In this document: piece after piece, positions 32,195 to 42,523 of the stretch
How the letters are laid out: every line of letters starts with the position of its first letter
Numbering within the stretch: the first letter of the stretch is position 1
Source of the DNA: Pseudomonadota bacterium
GTDB lineage: Bacteria > Pseudomonadota > Gammaproteobacteria > Steroidobacterales > Woeseiaceae
Assembly: GCA_022574185.1 (NCBI GenBank)
Contig: JACZSM010000001.1
Span: 62,001-126,000, forward strand
DNA length: 64,000 nucleotides
Reading direction: 5' to 3'
Translations under genes and position numbers: made by a program
Notes under the pieces: generated by a model
The model's database searches: none
What the model saw: the letters and a program-made list of their open reading frames with translations, nothing else
Told to the model about the DNA's origin: nothing

Positions 32195-33898
32195 CTAGCT
32201 GCCTTTCGGCTTCTTGCCCCCCTGCTGCTGCTGCTTCCCTTCCCGCTCAACGACCTGGTTGATCTTCCATTGCTGGGCGATCGACAACAGCGTGTTGGTA
32301 ACCCAATAAAGCACCAGGCCGGACGGGAAGAACGCAAAAAACACCGTGAAAATGACAGGCATGATCTGCATGACCTTGACCTGTATCGGGTCGCCGACCT
32401 GTGGATTGAGCCTTTGCTGGAAGAACATTGCCGCGCCCATGATAAGCGGCAAGATGAAGAATGGATCTCGCGTAGACAGGTCGGTAATCCACAAGGCGAA
32501 GGGCGCCTGACGCATCTCAACGCTTTCGAGAAGCACCCAATAGAACGCCAGGAAAAACGGCATCTGGATAAGAATCGGCAAGCAACCGGCAGCCGGATTT
32601 ACCTTCTCCCGCTTGTAGAGATCCATCATCGCCTGGCTTTGCTGTTGCTTGTCGTCTTTGTAGCGCTCCTGCAAGGCCTTGATGCGCGGCTGCAGATTTC
32701 GCATCTTCGCCATTGACCGGCCGCTCGCTTCGGTAAGCTTGTAAAACGCGAGCTTGATCAGAACGGTCACCGAAATGATGGCCACACCCCAATTGCCGAA
32801 CAAGCTAAACGCCTTGCCTAAAAGCCAGAATAACGGTTGCGAAATAATAGTCAGCCAACCATAGTCGACCGTGAGCTTCAGGCTCGAATCAATTTCTTCA
32901 AGTTGTGCTTGTAATTTCGGGCCAATGAAAATTGTTGTCTGGAATGAATGGCTTTGGCCTGGCTCGACGACCACCGTGGGTCCAATCGCGCTCGCGGTAG
33001 ATATCTGTCCGCGAACCGACACGCTAAAACGCTGGCTCGTGTCCGGTTCTGGAATTACTGCTGTTACGAAGTGATGCTGAATGGCGCCTACCCAACCGTT
33101 CGTTGCCGTGATTGCATACGCACCGTCATCGATTAAGTCGTCGCGCTTGAGCTTTTCCGATTTGTCGCCGTCATAAATGATCGGGCCCGCAAATGAATAG
33201 GTGTCGACATCAAACATCGATCGTTCTTGCACGAACGACTCCCGTATAATTTGCACGTACTCGGCACCACGCCACGATATGTCGCTGCGATTCGTTACGG
33301 TTTGTGTAAGCTCGATCTTGTAGCTGCCACGCGTAAATCGAAAGCGCTTCTCAACCGAGATGCCCTTGCCGTCTGTCCACGTCATTGGCACGATAAGAAC
33401 GCCCGTGCCGTCGATCGTATAGTTCGTTCGCGAACTTGCAAATTTCGCGCGGTGGTTCGCCTCCGGCCCATCACCGGTCGAACGCAATCCTGATTCAATG
33501 AGGCCGACCGCGTTTGGGTCCGTGCTTAGCAGGTTGATGAGCTGATCTGGCCGGTCCTTGGCAATCGGGTACTCCAGCATCCTCGCCCGCTGCAGCGTTC
33601 CTCCCAGCAAACTGATCTCGATGTCCAACACATCCGTCTCGACTCGAATGGCGGATACGAACTGGTCGTCCTCGCGCAACTGCTCGACGTCGGCAGCTGG
33701 CAGAACCGCGGGTGCGTCAATTTTACTGTCGGCCGATTGCGCCAGCTCCGGCAGCCCACTATCCAACGGCTCTACTGTCGGGGCGTCAGCTACTGCGGAT
33801 GGTGTTACCGACGCCGCATAGTCCTGTTGCCAGGCTTGGTACGTCATCCATGCCATCATCCCAAAGAACGCCCATGTCAGCAGTCGTTGGTTGTCCAT
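32195..33898 (-). CDS. yidC: Membrane protein insertase YidC
   Basis: Inserts and folds inner-membrane proteins, alone or with SecYEG. It has 567 residues. The N-terminal helix, a large periplasmic beta-supersandwich (about 60-340) and the conserved five-helix core (LMDLYKREKVNPAAGCLPILIQMP) are complete. The C-terminus ends in a basic tail. The start is adjacent to the rnpA stop, with no yidD between the two genes. Confidence 0.97.
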   Translation of the reverse strand: MDNQRLLTWAFFGMMAWMTYQAWQQDYAASVTPSAVADAPTVEPLDSGLPELAQSADSKIDAPAVLPAADVEQLREDDQFVSAIRVETDVLDIEISLLGGTLQRARMLEYPIAKDRPDQLINLLSTDPNAVGLIESGLRSTGDGPEANHRAKFASSRTNYTIDGTGVLIVPMTWTDGKGISVEKRFRFTRGSYKIELTQTVTNRSDISWRGAEYVQIIRESFVQERSMFDVDTYSFAGPIIYDGDKSEKLKRDDLIDDGAYAITATNGWVGAIQHHFVTAVIPEPDTSQRFSVSVRGQISTASAIGPTVVVEPGQSHSFQTTIFIGPKLQAQLEEIDSSLKLTVDYGWLTIISQPLFWLLGKAFSLFGNWGVAIISVTVLIKLAFYKLTEASGRSMAKMRNLQPRIKALQERYKDDKQQQSQAMMDLYKREKVNPAAGCLPILIQMPFFLAFYWVLLESVEMRQAPFALWITDLSTRDPFFILPLIMGAAMFFQQRLNPQVGDPIQVKVMQIMPVIFTVFFAFFPSGLVLYWVTNTLLSIAQQWKINQVVEREGKQQQQGGKKPKGS

Positions 33899-34330
33899 TT
33901 ATTCCTCGTCCTGAGCGATTGCTTTATTTTCGGGCCTGTCACTGCGCTGCCAGTGGCCAGCGAGGCTGTCAAAAAGCTGTCGATTGCTGCCCATGCTAGC
34001 GGCAGCTTGATTGATGACGACGATGTCGAGCCCCGCCAGCGCCGCTTGGTGCTGCCGAAACGATTCCCTGACAATGCGCTTGATTTTGTTTCTTGATGTC
34101 GCCGCTCGACAATGTTTCTTCGAGATGGCAAGGCCCAGCCGTGCCGTTTCGGTCTTGTTGTCTATGCATAGCACCGTAAACCATCTATCGCGGCTGCGTG
34201 TTGCTTTTTTAAAAACGCGTCCAAATGCCGCAGCATCCAACAGCCGGCTGTTGCTTCGAAACCGGTATGGACCGCTGCCGGGTGATTGTAAATGTTTATC
34301 CGCCGTCGTGACGACCGCCTTCGGCGCTAT
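33899..34330 (-). CDS. rnpA: Ribonuclease P protein component RnpA (start codon uncertain)
   Basis: Protein subunit of RNase P, which removes 5' leaders from pre-tRNAs. The RNR signature is SRNKIKRIVRESFRQ. The conserved N-terminal segment RFRSNSRLLDAAAFGRVF is encoded from 34264 down. However, the first TTG is at 34240, inside this conserved segment, and there is no in-frame ATG, GTG or TTG between the rpmH stop (34340-34342) and 34264. The only ATN codon in that stretch is ATA at 34328-34330, used here as the outer limit, which gives 143 residues. From the TTG it would be 113 residues (119 in E. coli). The product is certain and the start is not. Confidence 0.85.
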   Translation of the reverse strand: MAPKAVVTTADKHLQSPGSGPYRFRSNSRLLDAAAFGRVFKKATRSRDRWFTVLCIDNKTETARLGLAISKKHCRAATSRNKIKRIVRESFRQHQAALAGLDIVVINQAAASMGSNRQLFDSLAGHWQRSDRPENKAIAQDEE

Positions 34331-34339
34331 CGAGCTCGG

Positions 34340-34474
34340 TTATGGTGTCAGCCTGGCGCGGCCCTTGGCCCGACGTCGCTTGAGAACAAGACGTCCGGCT
34401 TTCGTCGCCATGCGTGCCCGAAAACCGTGCGTGCGTGCGCGTTTGATTTTGCTTGGCTGATACGTGCGTTTCAT
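34340..34474 (-). CDS. rpmH: 50S ribosomal protein L34, RpmH
   Basis: 44-residue ribosomal protein, highly basic: it starts [18 protein letters not shown] and ends [10 protein letters not shown]. Length and sequence match the family fully. It is the first gene of rpmH-rnpA-yidC, transcribed away from dnaA. The 235-base gap to dnaA (34475-34709) must hold divergent promoters. A possible rpmH -10 (CATAAT) lies on the minus strand near 34505, with no convincing -35. Confidence 0.97.
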   Translation of the reverse strand: MKRTYQPSKIKRARTHGFRARMATKAGRLVLKRRRAKGRARLTP

Positions 34475-34709
34475 TTACTGGGCCCTTGAGTATTTACAGC
34501 AGTATTATGTCGACCGTCGCCGATGCTACACGCGGAAGGGCGGCAAGGTTACGCAGATGGTTTCACAGTGTCAATAGAGGCCCGGAAACATGGCGCCTTG
34601 TTGCACTACCGAGCCCTCGATAAGACCGTCTGGCGATGCCTCCGCAGACGGTATAGACTGCCCGGTCTTACTTCGTATCTGCAATTTTCGCACTATTTTG
34701 GGGACTTTT

Positions 34710-36047
34710 TTGCCTGCCGAGATCCCGCTCTGGAACCGCTGCATCCGTAACTTACAAGCGGAGCTCCCCGAACAACAGTTCAACACCTGGATCCGGCCGC
34801 TCCAGGCCGTCGAAGACGGCAAGGTCTTACGGCTGCTCGCGCCGAATCACTTCGTGGTGGACTGGTTAAAGGAGCATTACATTGAACGAATTCTGCAGAT
34901 TGTTGATGAGTGTGGAGCGACCGCCAAGGTTATCGTCGAGGTCGGCTCTCGACAACCAGCGGTTGTCGAGAGCCGCAATCTAAGACCGAAACCTGTGCCC
35001 ATTCCTGCTTTTACACCGACAGCGCTTGAGTCGCGGCTAAGCCCGGTCTTCACGTTTGACAGTTTTGTCGAAGGTAAAAGCAATCAACTTGCCAGGGCGG
35101 CAGCAGTTCAGATTGCAGAAAATCCCGGTAAATCTTACAACCCTCTTTTTATCTATGGCGGCGTCGGTCTTGGCAAGACGCACTTGATGCACGCGATCGG
35201 CAACGCGATGCTGGAAAAAAACCCATCCGCCCGCGTTGCCTATGTTCACTCGGAGCGTTTTGTTGGTGACATGGTTCGCGGTCTACAACACAATAAAATT
35301 TCCGAATTTAAACGCTCTTACCGATCGCTCGATGCTTTACTCATTGATGACATCCAGTTTTTTGCCGGTAAGGAACGATCACAGGAAGAATTTTTTCACA
35401 CTTTTAATGCCTTGCTTGAAGGTCAACGACAAATAGTTTTGACTTGTGATCGATATCCGAAAGAGGTCAATGGACTTGAAGAACGCCTCAAATCACGCTT
35501 TGGCTGGGGACTCACAGTCGCAATCGAACCACCGGAAGTGGAAACGTCTGTTGCTATTCTCATGAGTAAAGCGCATGCGGAAGGCGTTGCTCTTCCTGAG
35601 GAAGTCGCTTTTTTTATCGCCAAAAGAATTCGGTCTAACGTTCGTGAACTGGAAGGCGCATTACGGCGCGTTATCGCTAATTCTCGATTTACCGATCGGC
35701 CGATCAATCTGGATTTTGCGAAAGAGGCTCTGCGTGACTTGCTTGCTGTTCAAGCTCGCTTGGTATCAATTGAAAATATTCAAAAGACAGTAGCTGATTA
35801 TTTTAAAATTCGCGTTAGTGACTTGTTATCAAAACGGCGCAACCGATCCATTGCACGACCACGACAAGTTGCGATGGCGCTGGCCAAAGAATTGACTAAC
35901 CATAGCCTGCCGGAAATTGGCGATGCTTTTGGTGGTCGCGACCACACGACAATTTTGCATGGCTGTCGCAGAATTGCGTCTTTGCGCGAGACAGATAAAC
36001 GCATCGATAACGATTACTTAAATTTATTGAGAACATTGACAGGATAA
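34710..36047 (+). CDS. dnaA: Chromosomal replication initiator DnaA
   Basis: AAA+ initiator that binds DnaA boxes and opens oriC. The start chosen is the TTG at 34710 ([11 protein letters not shown]) with GGGGA five bases before it, giving 445 residues. The frame is open further upstream, but that sequence is unlike DnaA, and E. coli DnaA begins at the same point. Domain I is ~1-80. Walker A GGVGLGKT is at 150-157, followed by LLIDDIQFF. The C-terminal DnaA signature [15 protein letters not shown] binds DNA. The gene is more AT-rich than its neighbours, especially in the 3' half. Confidence 0.96.
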   Translation: MPAEIPLWNRCIRNLQAELPEQQFNTWIRPLQAVEDGKVLRLLAPNHFVVDWLKEHYIERILQIVDECGATAKVIVEVGSRQPAVVESRNLRPKPVPIPAFTPTALESRLSPVFTFDSFVEGKSNQLARAAAVQIAENPGKSYNPLFIYGGVGLGKTHLMHAIGNAMLEKNPSARVAYVHSERFVGDMVRGLQHNKISEFKRSYRSLDALLIDDIQFFAGKERSQEEFFHTFNALLEGQRQIVLTCDRYPKEVNGLEERLKSRFGWGLTVAIEPPEVETSVAILMSKAHAEGVALPEEVAFFIAKRIRSNVRELEGALRRVIANSRFTDRPINLDFAKEALRDLLAVQARLVSIENIQKTVADYFKIRVSDLLSKRRNRSIARPRQVAMALAKELTNHSLPEIGDAFGGRDHTTILHGCRRIASLRETDKRIDNDYLNLLRTLTG

Positions 36048-36256
36048 TGTGGATAACGAGTGGATAACTTTAGAAGACTTTTTTACACACAGCATATTCA
36101 CCTATCAACAACCGTCCGTGCACGTGCTTATACTACGATTAATTAGCGATAACTCTTTGGTTTTTAAGGCAATAATATAATTATCCACAGGCCTTTGTTG
36201 CCTTAATAATAGTAATAATAGATCTTTTTCCAATTATTTATTAACAGGTGAGACCC
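36048..36256. other. Chromosomal replication origin (oriC)
   Basis: AT-rich 209-base gap between dnaA and dnaN. Two perfect DnaA boxes are present: TTATCCACA on the plus strand at 36182-36190 and on the minus strand at 36048-36056. A one-mismatch box (TTATCCACT, minus) lies at 36059-36067. The plus-strand box is enclosed by a perfect 9-base inverted repeat (36164-36172 and 36199-36207). A run of TAA/TAG trinucleotides at 36205-36222 and the AT-rich sequence to 36245 would suit the unwinding region. The strand of most genes switches here. Confidence 0.85.
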
Positions 36257-37354
36257 ATGAAGTTAAGAGCTGCGCGTGACGTCCTTTTAAAGCCCCTCCA
36301 GGCTGTAATTGGTGTCGTCGAAAGAAGGCAGACGATGCCGATTTTATCGAACGTTCTTCTTGTTGCGCGTGACGGTAAGCTTGCAGTTACAGCAACAGAT
36401 CTCGAGGTCGAGTTGGTTGCGCAAGCGGAAGTGACGGTTGAATCGGAGGGGGAAATTACAGTATCCGGTAGAAAGTTACTGGATATTTGTCGAGCGTTGC
36501 CAGAGGGAGCGGATATTGATATTAGCGTATCGGGTGAAAAGCTGGTTATCCGGTCGGGGCGGAGTAAATTTAGTCTTGCAACATTACCGGCAGCGGAGTT
36601 TCCGACTATAGAAGATATCAAAGCAGAGCAAACAATAACGGTTGAACAAAAGATGCTGAGCCAACTGATCGAAAAAACACATTTTTCCATGGCTCAACAG
36701 GATGTCCGTTATTACCTCAATGGAATGCTTCTTGAAACCAGCGGCAATCAACTGCGGGCCGTAGCAACAGACGGGCATCGCCTGGCTCTGTGCGAGATCA
36801 AAATCGAAGGCGCTTCGTTCGAGGACCAGCAAGTAATTGTGCCAAGAAAGGGCGTTTTGGAGTTGCAGCGACTCATGGATGGCAAGGGCAGTCTTAACAT
36901 TGAGCTTGGATCGAATCATGTTCGCATTCAACTTGAGGGCATCCGTTTTACGTCCAAGCTTATTGATGGCCGGTTTCCAGAGTACGACCGCGTTATTCCA
37001 AAAGAAACCAGTAATGAACTTACCGCGGACAAAGAAGCGCTAAGGGGAGCCCTGCAAAGAACGGCGATCCTCTCGAATGAGAAATACCGCGGCATTCGTT
37101 TAATCATTCGGGATGGAGAAATTGTCATTCAAGCGCATAACCCCGAGCAAGAGGAAGCCGAAGAGGAGCTTGAGGTGTCGTATAGCGGTGAGGACATTGA
37201 GATAGGCTTTAATGTTAATTACCTGCTTGATGCGTTGGGCGCGATCGAGGGCGATGTCGTTACGCTGTCGGTATTGGACAGCAACTCAAGTTGTCTGATT
37301 CGGCAGCCGGGGAACGAGAACAGTAAATTTGTTGTAATGCCTATGCGACTTTAG
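36257..37354 (+). CDS. dnaN: DNA polymerase III beta subunit (sliding clamp) DnaN
   Basis: Ring-shaped processivity clamp. It is 365 residues from the ATG at 36257, which has AGGTGAG before it; a GTG nine bases upstream is also in frame. The three clamp domains are recognisable. The N-terminus is VLLKPLQAVIGVVERRQTMPILSNVLL, and the C-terminus NSKFVVMPMRL is the canonical clamp end. It is followed by recF. Confidence 0.98.
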   Translation: MKLRAARDVLLKPLQAVIGVVERRQTMPILSNVLLVARDGKLAVTATDLEVELVAQAEVTVESEGEITVSGRKLLDICRALPEGADIDISVSGEKLVIRSGRSKFSLATLPAAEFPTIEDIKAEQTITVEQKMLSQLIEKTHFSMAQQDVRYYLNGMLLETSGNQLRAVATDGHRLALCEIKIEGASFEDQQVIVPRKGVLELQRLMDGKGSLNIELGSNHVRIQLEGIRFTSKLIDGRFPEYDRVIPKETSNELTADKEALRGALQRTAILSNEKYRGIRLIIRDGEIVIQAHNPEQEEAEEELEVSYSGEDIEIGFNVNYLLDALGAIEGDVVTLSVLDSNSSCLIRQPGNENSKFVVMPMRL

Positions 37355-37375
37355 TTGCGTTTTGAGACCGCTGCG

Positions 37376-38443
37376 ATGCCGATTCGGCAGTTTACGGCGC
37401 GCAACTTTCGCTGCCTCGTGAGCATCGAGCTCGAGGCAGATCCCGAGTACAACCTTATCTGCGGCCCAAACGCATCGGGCAAAACCAGCGTCCTGGAGGC
37501 GCTGGCGTATCTTGGTCGCGGCAAGTCTTTTCGTGGCGCCGTAACAACGGACCTCATTCGGCACGGGGAGCGGGAATTCGTGCTGTTTGGCCACGTCGCT
37601 GTCGGGGCAAGAGAGGCGAAGGTCGGGGTTCGCAACAGCCATGAAGGTCTGGAAATCCGCATAGACGGTGACGCGGAGGGTGGTTCTGCTGCGCTTGCCG
37701 CGGCGCTACCGCTGCAGATCATCGACCCGGATGTACACAACCTCATCGGCGGCGCGCCAGAGCAACGCCGCCGTTATTTGGATTGGATCGCGTTTCACGT
37801 GGAACCGGGATTTCTGGATGTCTGGCGGCGGTTTCGTCGGGCACTGAAACAGCGCAATGCGGCGCTCAAATCCGGGGCTGCCGCAACGACGATGGAGGGT
37901 TGGAACGCTAGCTTCGTTGAGCTTGCCGGGCGCATCGATAGCGGTCGGCGGCAGGCGCTTGAGGTCGTTACAGGGCGGCTGGAAGAGGCTGGGCAAGACT
38001 TGGTCGGCAGCGAGGTGGGCTTCGAGTATCAGCCAGGCTGGAACGAAGACAGGGGGCTTTTGAAGGCGCTTGAGGACAGCATGGAGCGAGACCTGCAACA
38101 AGGCAGCACTCAATACGGCCCGCACCGAGCAGACCTCAAACTGATGTACGATGCCCGCCGGGCCCGCAAGCTTGTGTCTCGAGGTCAGCAGAAGCTGCTC
38201 GCCTGCGCGATGATCCTTGCTGCAACGGAGACAGCACAGGTGGCGCTCGAGCGGCCGTTGCTGCTGTTGCTCGATGATCCGGCCGCAGAGCTTGACAGCC
38301 ACAGTCTGCGGCGGCTCATGCGTCGGGTGGTGGCCCTGGGGTGTCAAGTCGTTGCCACGAGCCTGGAGACAAAGCTGCAGTTTTTCCCCGAAGCGGCGAG
38401 CGTGTTTCACGTGGAACACGGCGATCTGAAGCGAGTCGGTTGA
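37376..38443 (+). CDS. recF: DNA replication and repair protein RecF
   Basis: SMC-like ATPase that loads RecA at gaps with RecO and RecR. It is 355 residues from the ATG at 37376; a TTG at 37355 is also in frame. Walker A GPNASGKT is at 30-37, the signature region is YGPHRADLKL...LVSRGQQKL, and Walker B is LLLLLDDPAAELD. Two parS sequences lie inside the gene and are read as FHVE at both places. Confidence 0.96.
   Translation: MPIRQFTARNFRCLVSIELEADPEYNLICGPNASGKTSVLEALAYLGRGKSFRGAVTTDLIRHGEREFVLFGHVAVGAREAKVGVRNSHEGLEIRIDGDAEGGSAALAAALPLQIIDPDVHNLIGGAPEQRRRYLDWIAFHVEPGFLDVWRRFRRALKQRNAALKSGAAATTMEGWNASFVELAGRIDSGRRQALEVVTGRLEEAGQDLVGSEVGFEYQPGWNEDRGLLKALEDSMERDLQQGSTQYGPHRADLKLMYDARRARKLVSRGQQKLLACAMILAATETAQVALERPLLLLLDDPAAELDSHSLRRLMRRVVALGCQVVATSLETKLQFFPEAASVFHVEHGDLKRVG
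37792..37805. promoter_or_regulatory. parS: parS site 1 (ParB-binding), inside recF
   Basis: The sequence GTTTCACGTGGAAC is the perfect 14-base palindromic core of the conserved chromosomal parS site; only the outermost base on each side differs from the 16-base consensus. It lies about 1.6 kb from oriC, within the range where ParB loads. Confidence 0.85.
38403..38418. promoter_or_regulatory. parS: parS site 2 (ParB-binding), inside recF
   Basis: TGTTTCACGTGGAACA is a perfect match to the 16-base bacterial parS consensus. It lies near the 3' end of recF, about 600 bases from site 1 and 2.2 kb from oriC. The window also encodes the cognate ParA and ParB. Confidence 0.95.
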
Positions 38444-38537
38444 GGTCGATTCTGCTCGCCGCAGCCAGCAATTCCGGGCGCGCGCTGGCGAGCACGATTT
38501 CAGCGCCATAAAATGCCCAAAACACCTTGAAATATAA

Positions 38538-41042
<2,505 letters not shown>

Positions 41043-41067
41043 CCCGGATTATTCATGAGTCGCCGCA

Positions 41068-42036
41068 ATGGTTAATAAGCGCCGGCTGGTCCACACAGCT
41101 TTTCTACTCGCCGTGCCGATCATCGTGGCGGGCTTCGGCTTGTCAGTATTCTCCGCAATGGGTCTTGTGTTGCTGGCGCTGGCCTGGCGCTGGGCTCTCG
41201 CCGTGAGTGGTGTCGCGGCAGGCGCGGCGGCGCCCGCCGTCGTTCTCGAAACGATTTCATTGAGTCACTTTGTAGAAAAGGTTCGCTGGTGCCTGGACCG
41301 GCTGGAGATCGCGTACACCGAGCAACACCATGCAGGCGTCCTCGGTGCGGTCTTCAAGGGTCGTTCGGTGCCGGTGCTTAAGATTCGCACTGGCATTGTG
41401 TACTCAACGATCGGCAACTCACCGGAGATCTTGCGCTACCTCTACGGCCGATACCTGGTAACACAGGGCGACAAGGCCGCATTTCTCGAACCAACCGATG
41501 TGCGGCTTGAGCTCGAAGAACGCATCGATCGGTATGGTGTCAACCTGCAGGTCTGGGTGTATTACCACATACTCATGGATCGCGAATTAACGCTGCATGC
41601 CTGGGGTGTTGACAGCCCGTTTGTGCCATGGTGGCAGCGGCAGCTGCTGCGCCCGCTTTTCCCGCTGTTGGCGTTTTTTGTTCGCAGGACCTTTTCCCTG
41701 AGTGACGAGCACTATGCGAAGGCGGCTCACCACATCGAGGAGATGCTGGCGGACATCGACTTAAGACTTTCAGATGGCAGGAAATTTATCCTGGGCGGCA
41801 ACGAATTAGACTACGTCGATATTGCGTTCGCCGCGATTTCCGGCATCTGGTTGCAGCCCGATGGTTATGCAGGCGGCAAGGCGGATGCATGTCGCATCGC
41901 CAGGAACCGTGCGCCGGCGCCAATGCGCGCGGATATCGAACGCTGGATCGAGGATTATCCGAAAGCGTCCGCATTCATCGCGGAACTTTATGCAAACGAA
42001 AGGGGCCAGGCCGCAGAGAGCGGGGCGGCCGGATGA
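41068..42036 (+). CDS. Membrane-anchored glutathione S-transferase-like protein
   Basis: 322 residues. Two hydrophobic segments (about 8-28 and 30-48) precede a thioredoxin-fold GST N-terminal domain from about residue 57 (LETISLSHFVEKVRWCLDRLEIAYTE). A cis-proline region (RSVPVLKI) and an all-helical C-terminal domain follow. No CPYC-type motif is present. The substrate is unknown. It is translationally coupled (ATGA) to a small lipoprotein gene. Confidence 0.75.
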   Translation: MVNKRRLVHTAFLLAVPIIVAGFGLSVFSAMGLVLLALAWRWALAVSGVAAGAAAPAVVLETISLSHFVEKVRWCLDRLEIAYTEQHHAGVLGAVFKGRSVPVLKIRTGIVYSTIGNSPEILRYLYGRYLVTQGDKAAFLEPTDVRLELEERIDRYGVNLQVWVYYHILMDRELTLHAWGVDSPFVPWWQRQLLRPLFPLLAFFVRRTFSLSDEHYAKAAHHIEEMLADIDLRLSDGRKFILGGNELDYVDIAFAAISGIWLQPDGYAGGKADACRIARNRAPAPMRADIERWIEDYPKASAFIAELYANERGQAAESGAAG

Positions 42037-42452
42037 AAGCGGTGACGGGCATTGCGCTGTCAGCGCTGCTATTGGGGTGCGCTGCACAAGACACACAAGA
42101 TAAGCCGGCCACGCAGGATGAAGAGCAGGCGGTGCGTGACTTTGTTGCGGTGCGGGATCTCGAAGAGCTCGATAAGCTGCGCTCGAGCAGCAACGATAGC
42201 TGGCAAGTGATCGGGGACGAATTTATAATATACGAAACGCGCAAGGCCGACTACCTGGTTGAATTTACGCGCGCATGTTACGAGCTGGAAGACAACACGC
42301 GCATCGTTGCCGACATACGCAGGGAAATGAACATCATGCGCTCCCGATTTGACACGATACGGGGTTGCCGGATCAGGAAAATATTTGCCCTGACCGAGGC
42401 GGAGGCTGCGGAACTCAAGCAACTCGGCGAGTCGCCCGGCAGTCGAAACTAA
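42033..42452 (+). CDS. Small lipoprotein of unknown function (DUF6491-like)
   Basis: 139 residues. The signal peptide ends in a lipobox (LLLGC, Cys16). The rest is soluble, with two conserved-looking cysteines (ACYEL and RGCRIRKIFALTEAEAAELKQLG). The pattern of a short beta domain ending in a C-x-I-x-x-I-x-x-L segment resembles DUF6491 proteins, which I judge from memory only. The ATG at 42033 overlaps the GST-like gene stop as ATGA. The function is not known. Confidence 0.65.
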   Translation: MKAVTGIALSALLLGCAAQDTQDKPATQDEEQAVRDFVAVRDLEELDKLRSSSNDSWQVIGDEFIIYETRKADYLVEFTRACYELEDNTRIVADIRREMNIMRSRFDTIRGCRIRKIFALTEAEAAELKQLGESPGSRN

Positions 42453-42523
42453 TTAAAAATAAGATCGGTCTATCAGATAGCCGCGGGCCACAGGTCGCGG
42501 AAAACAAAACCAAAGGGGACAAA

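Noticed and set aside
34475-34709. Additional DnaA boxes or a second origin in the rpmH-dnaA gap
   Set aside because: No TTATCCACA or one-mismatch form was found there; the only clear boxes are between dnaA and dnaN.
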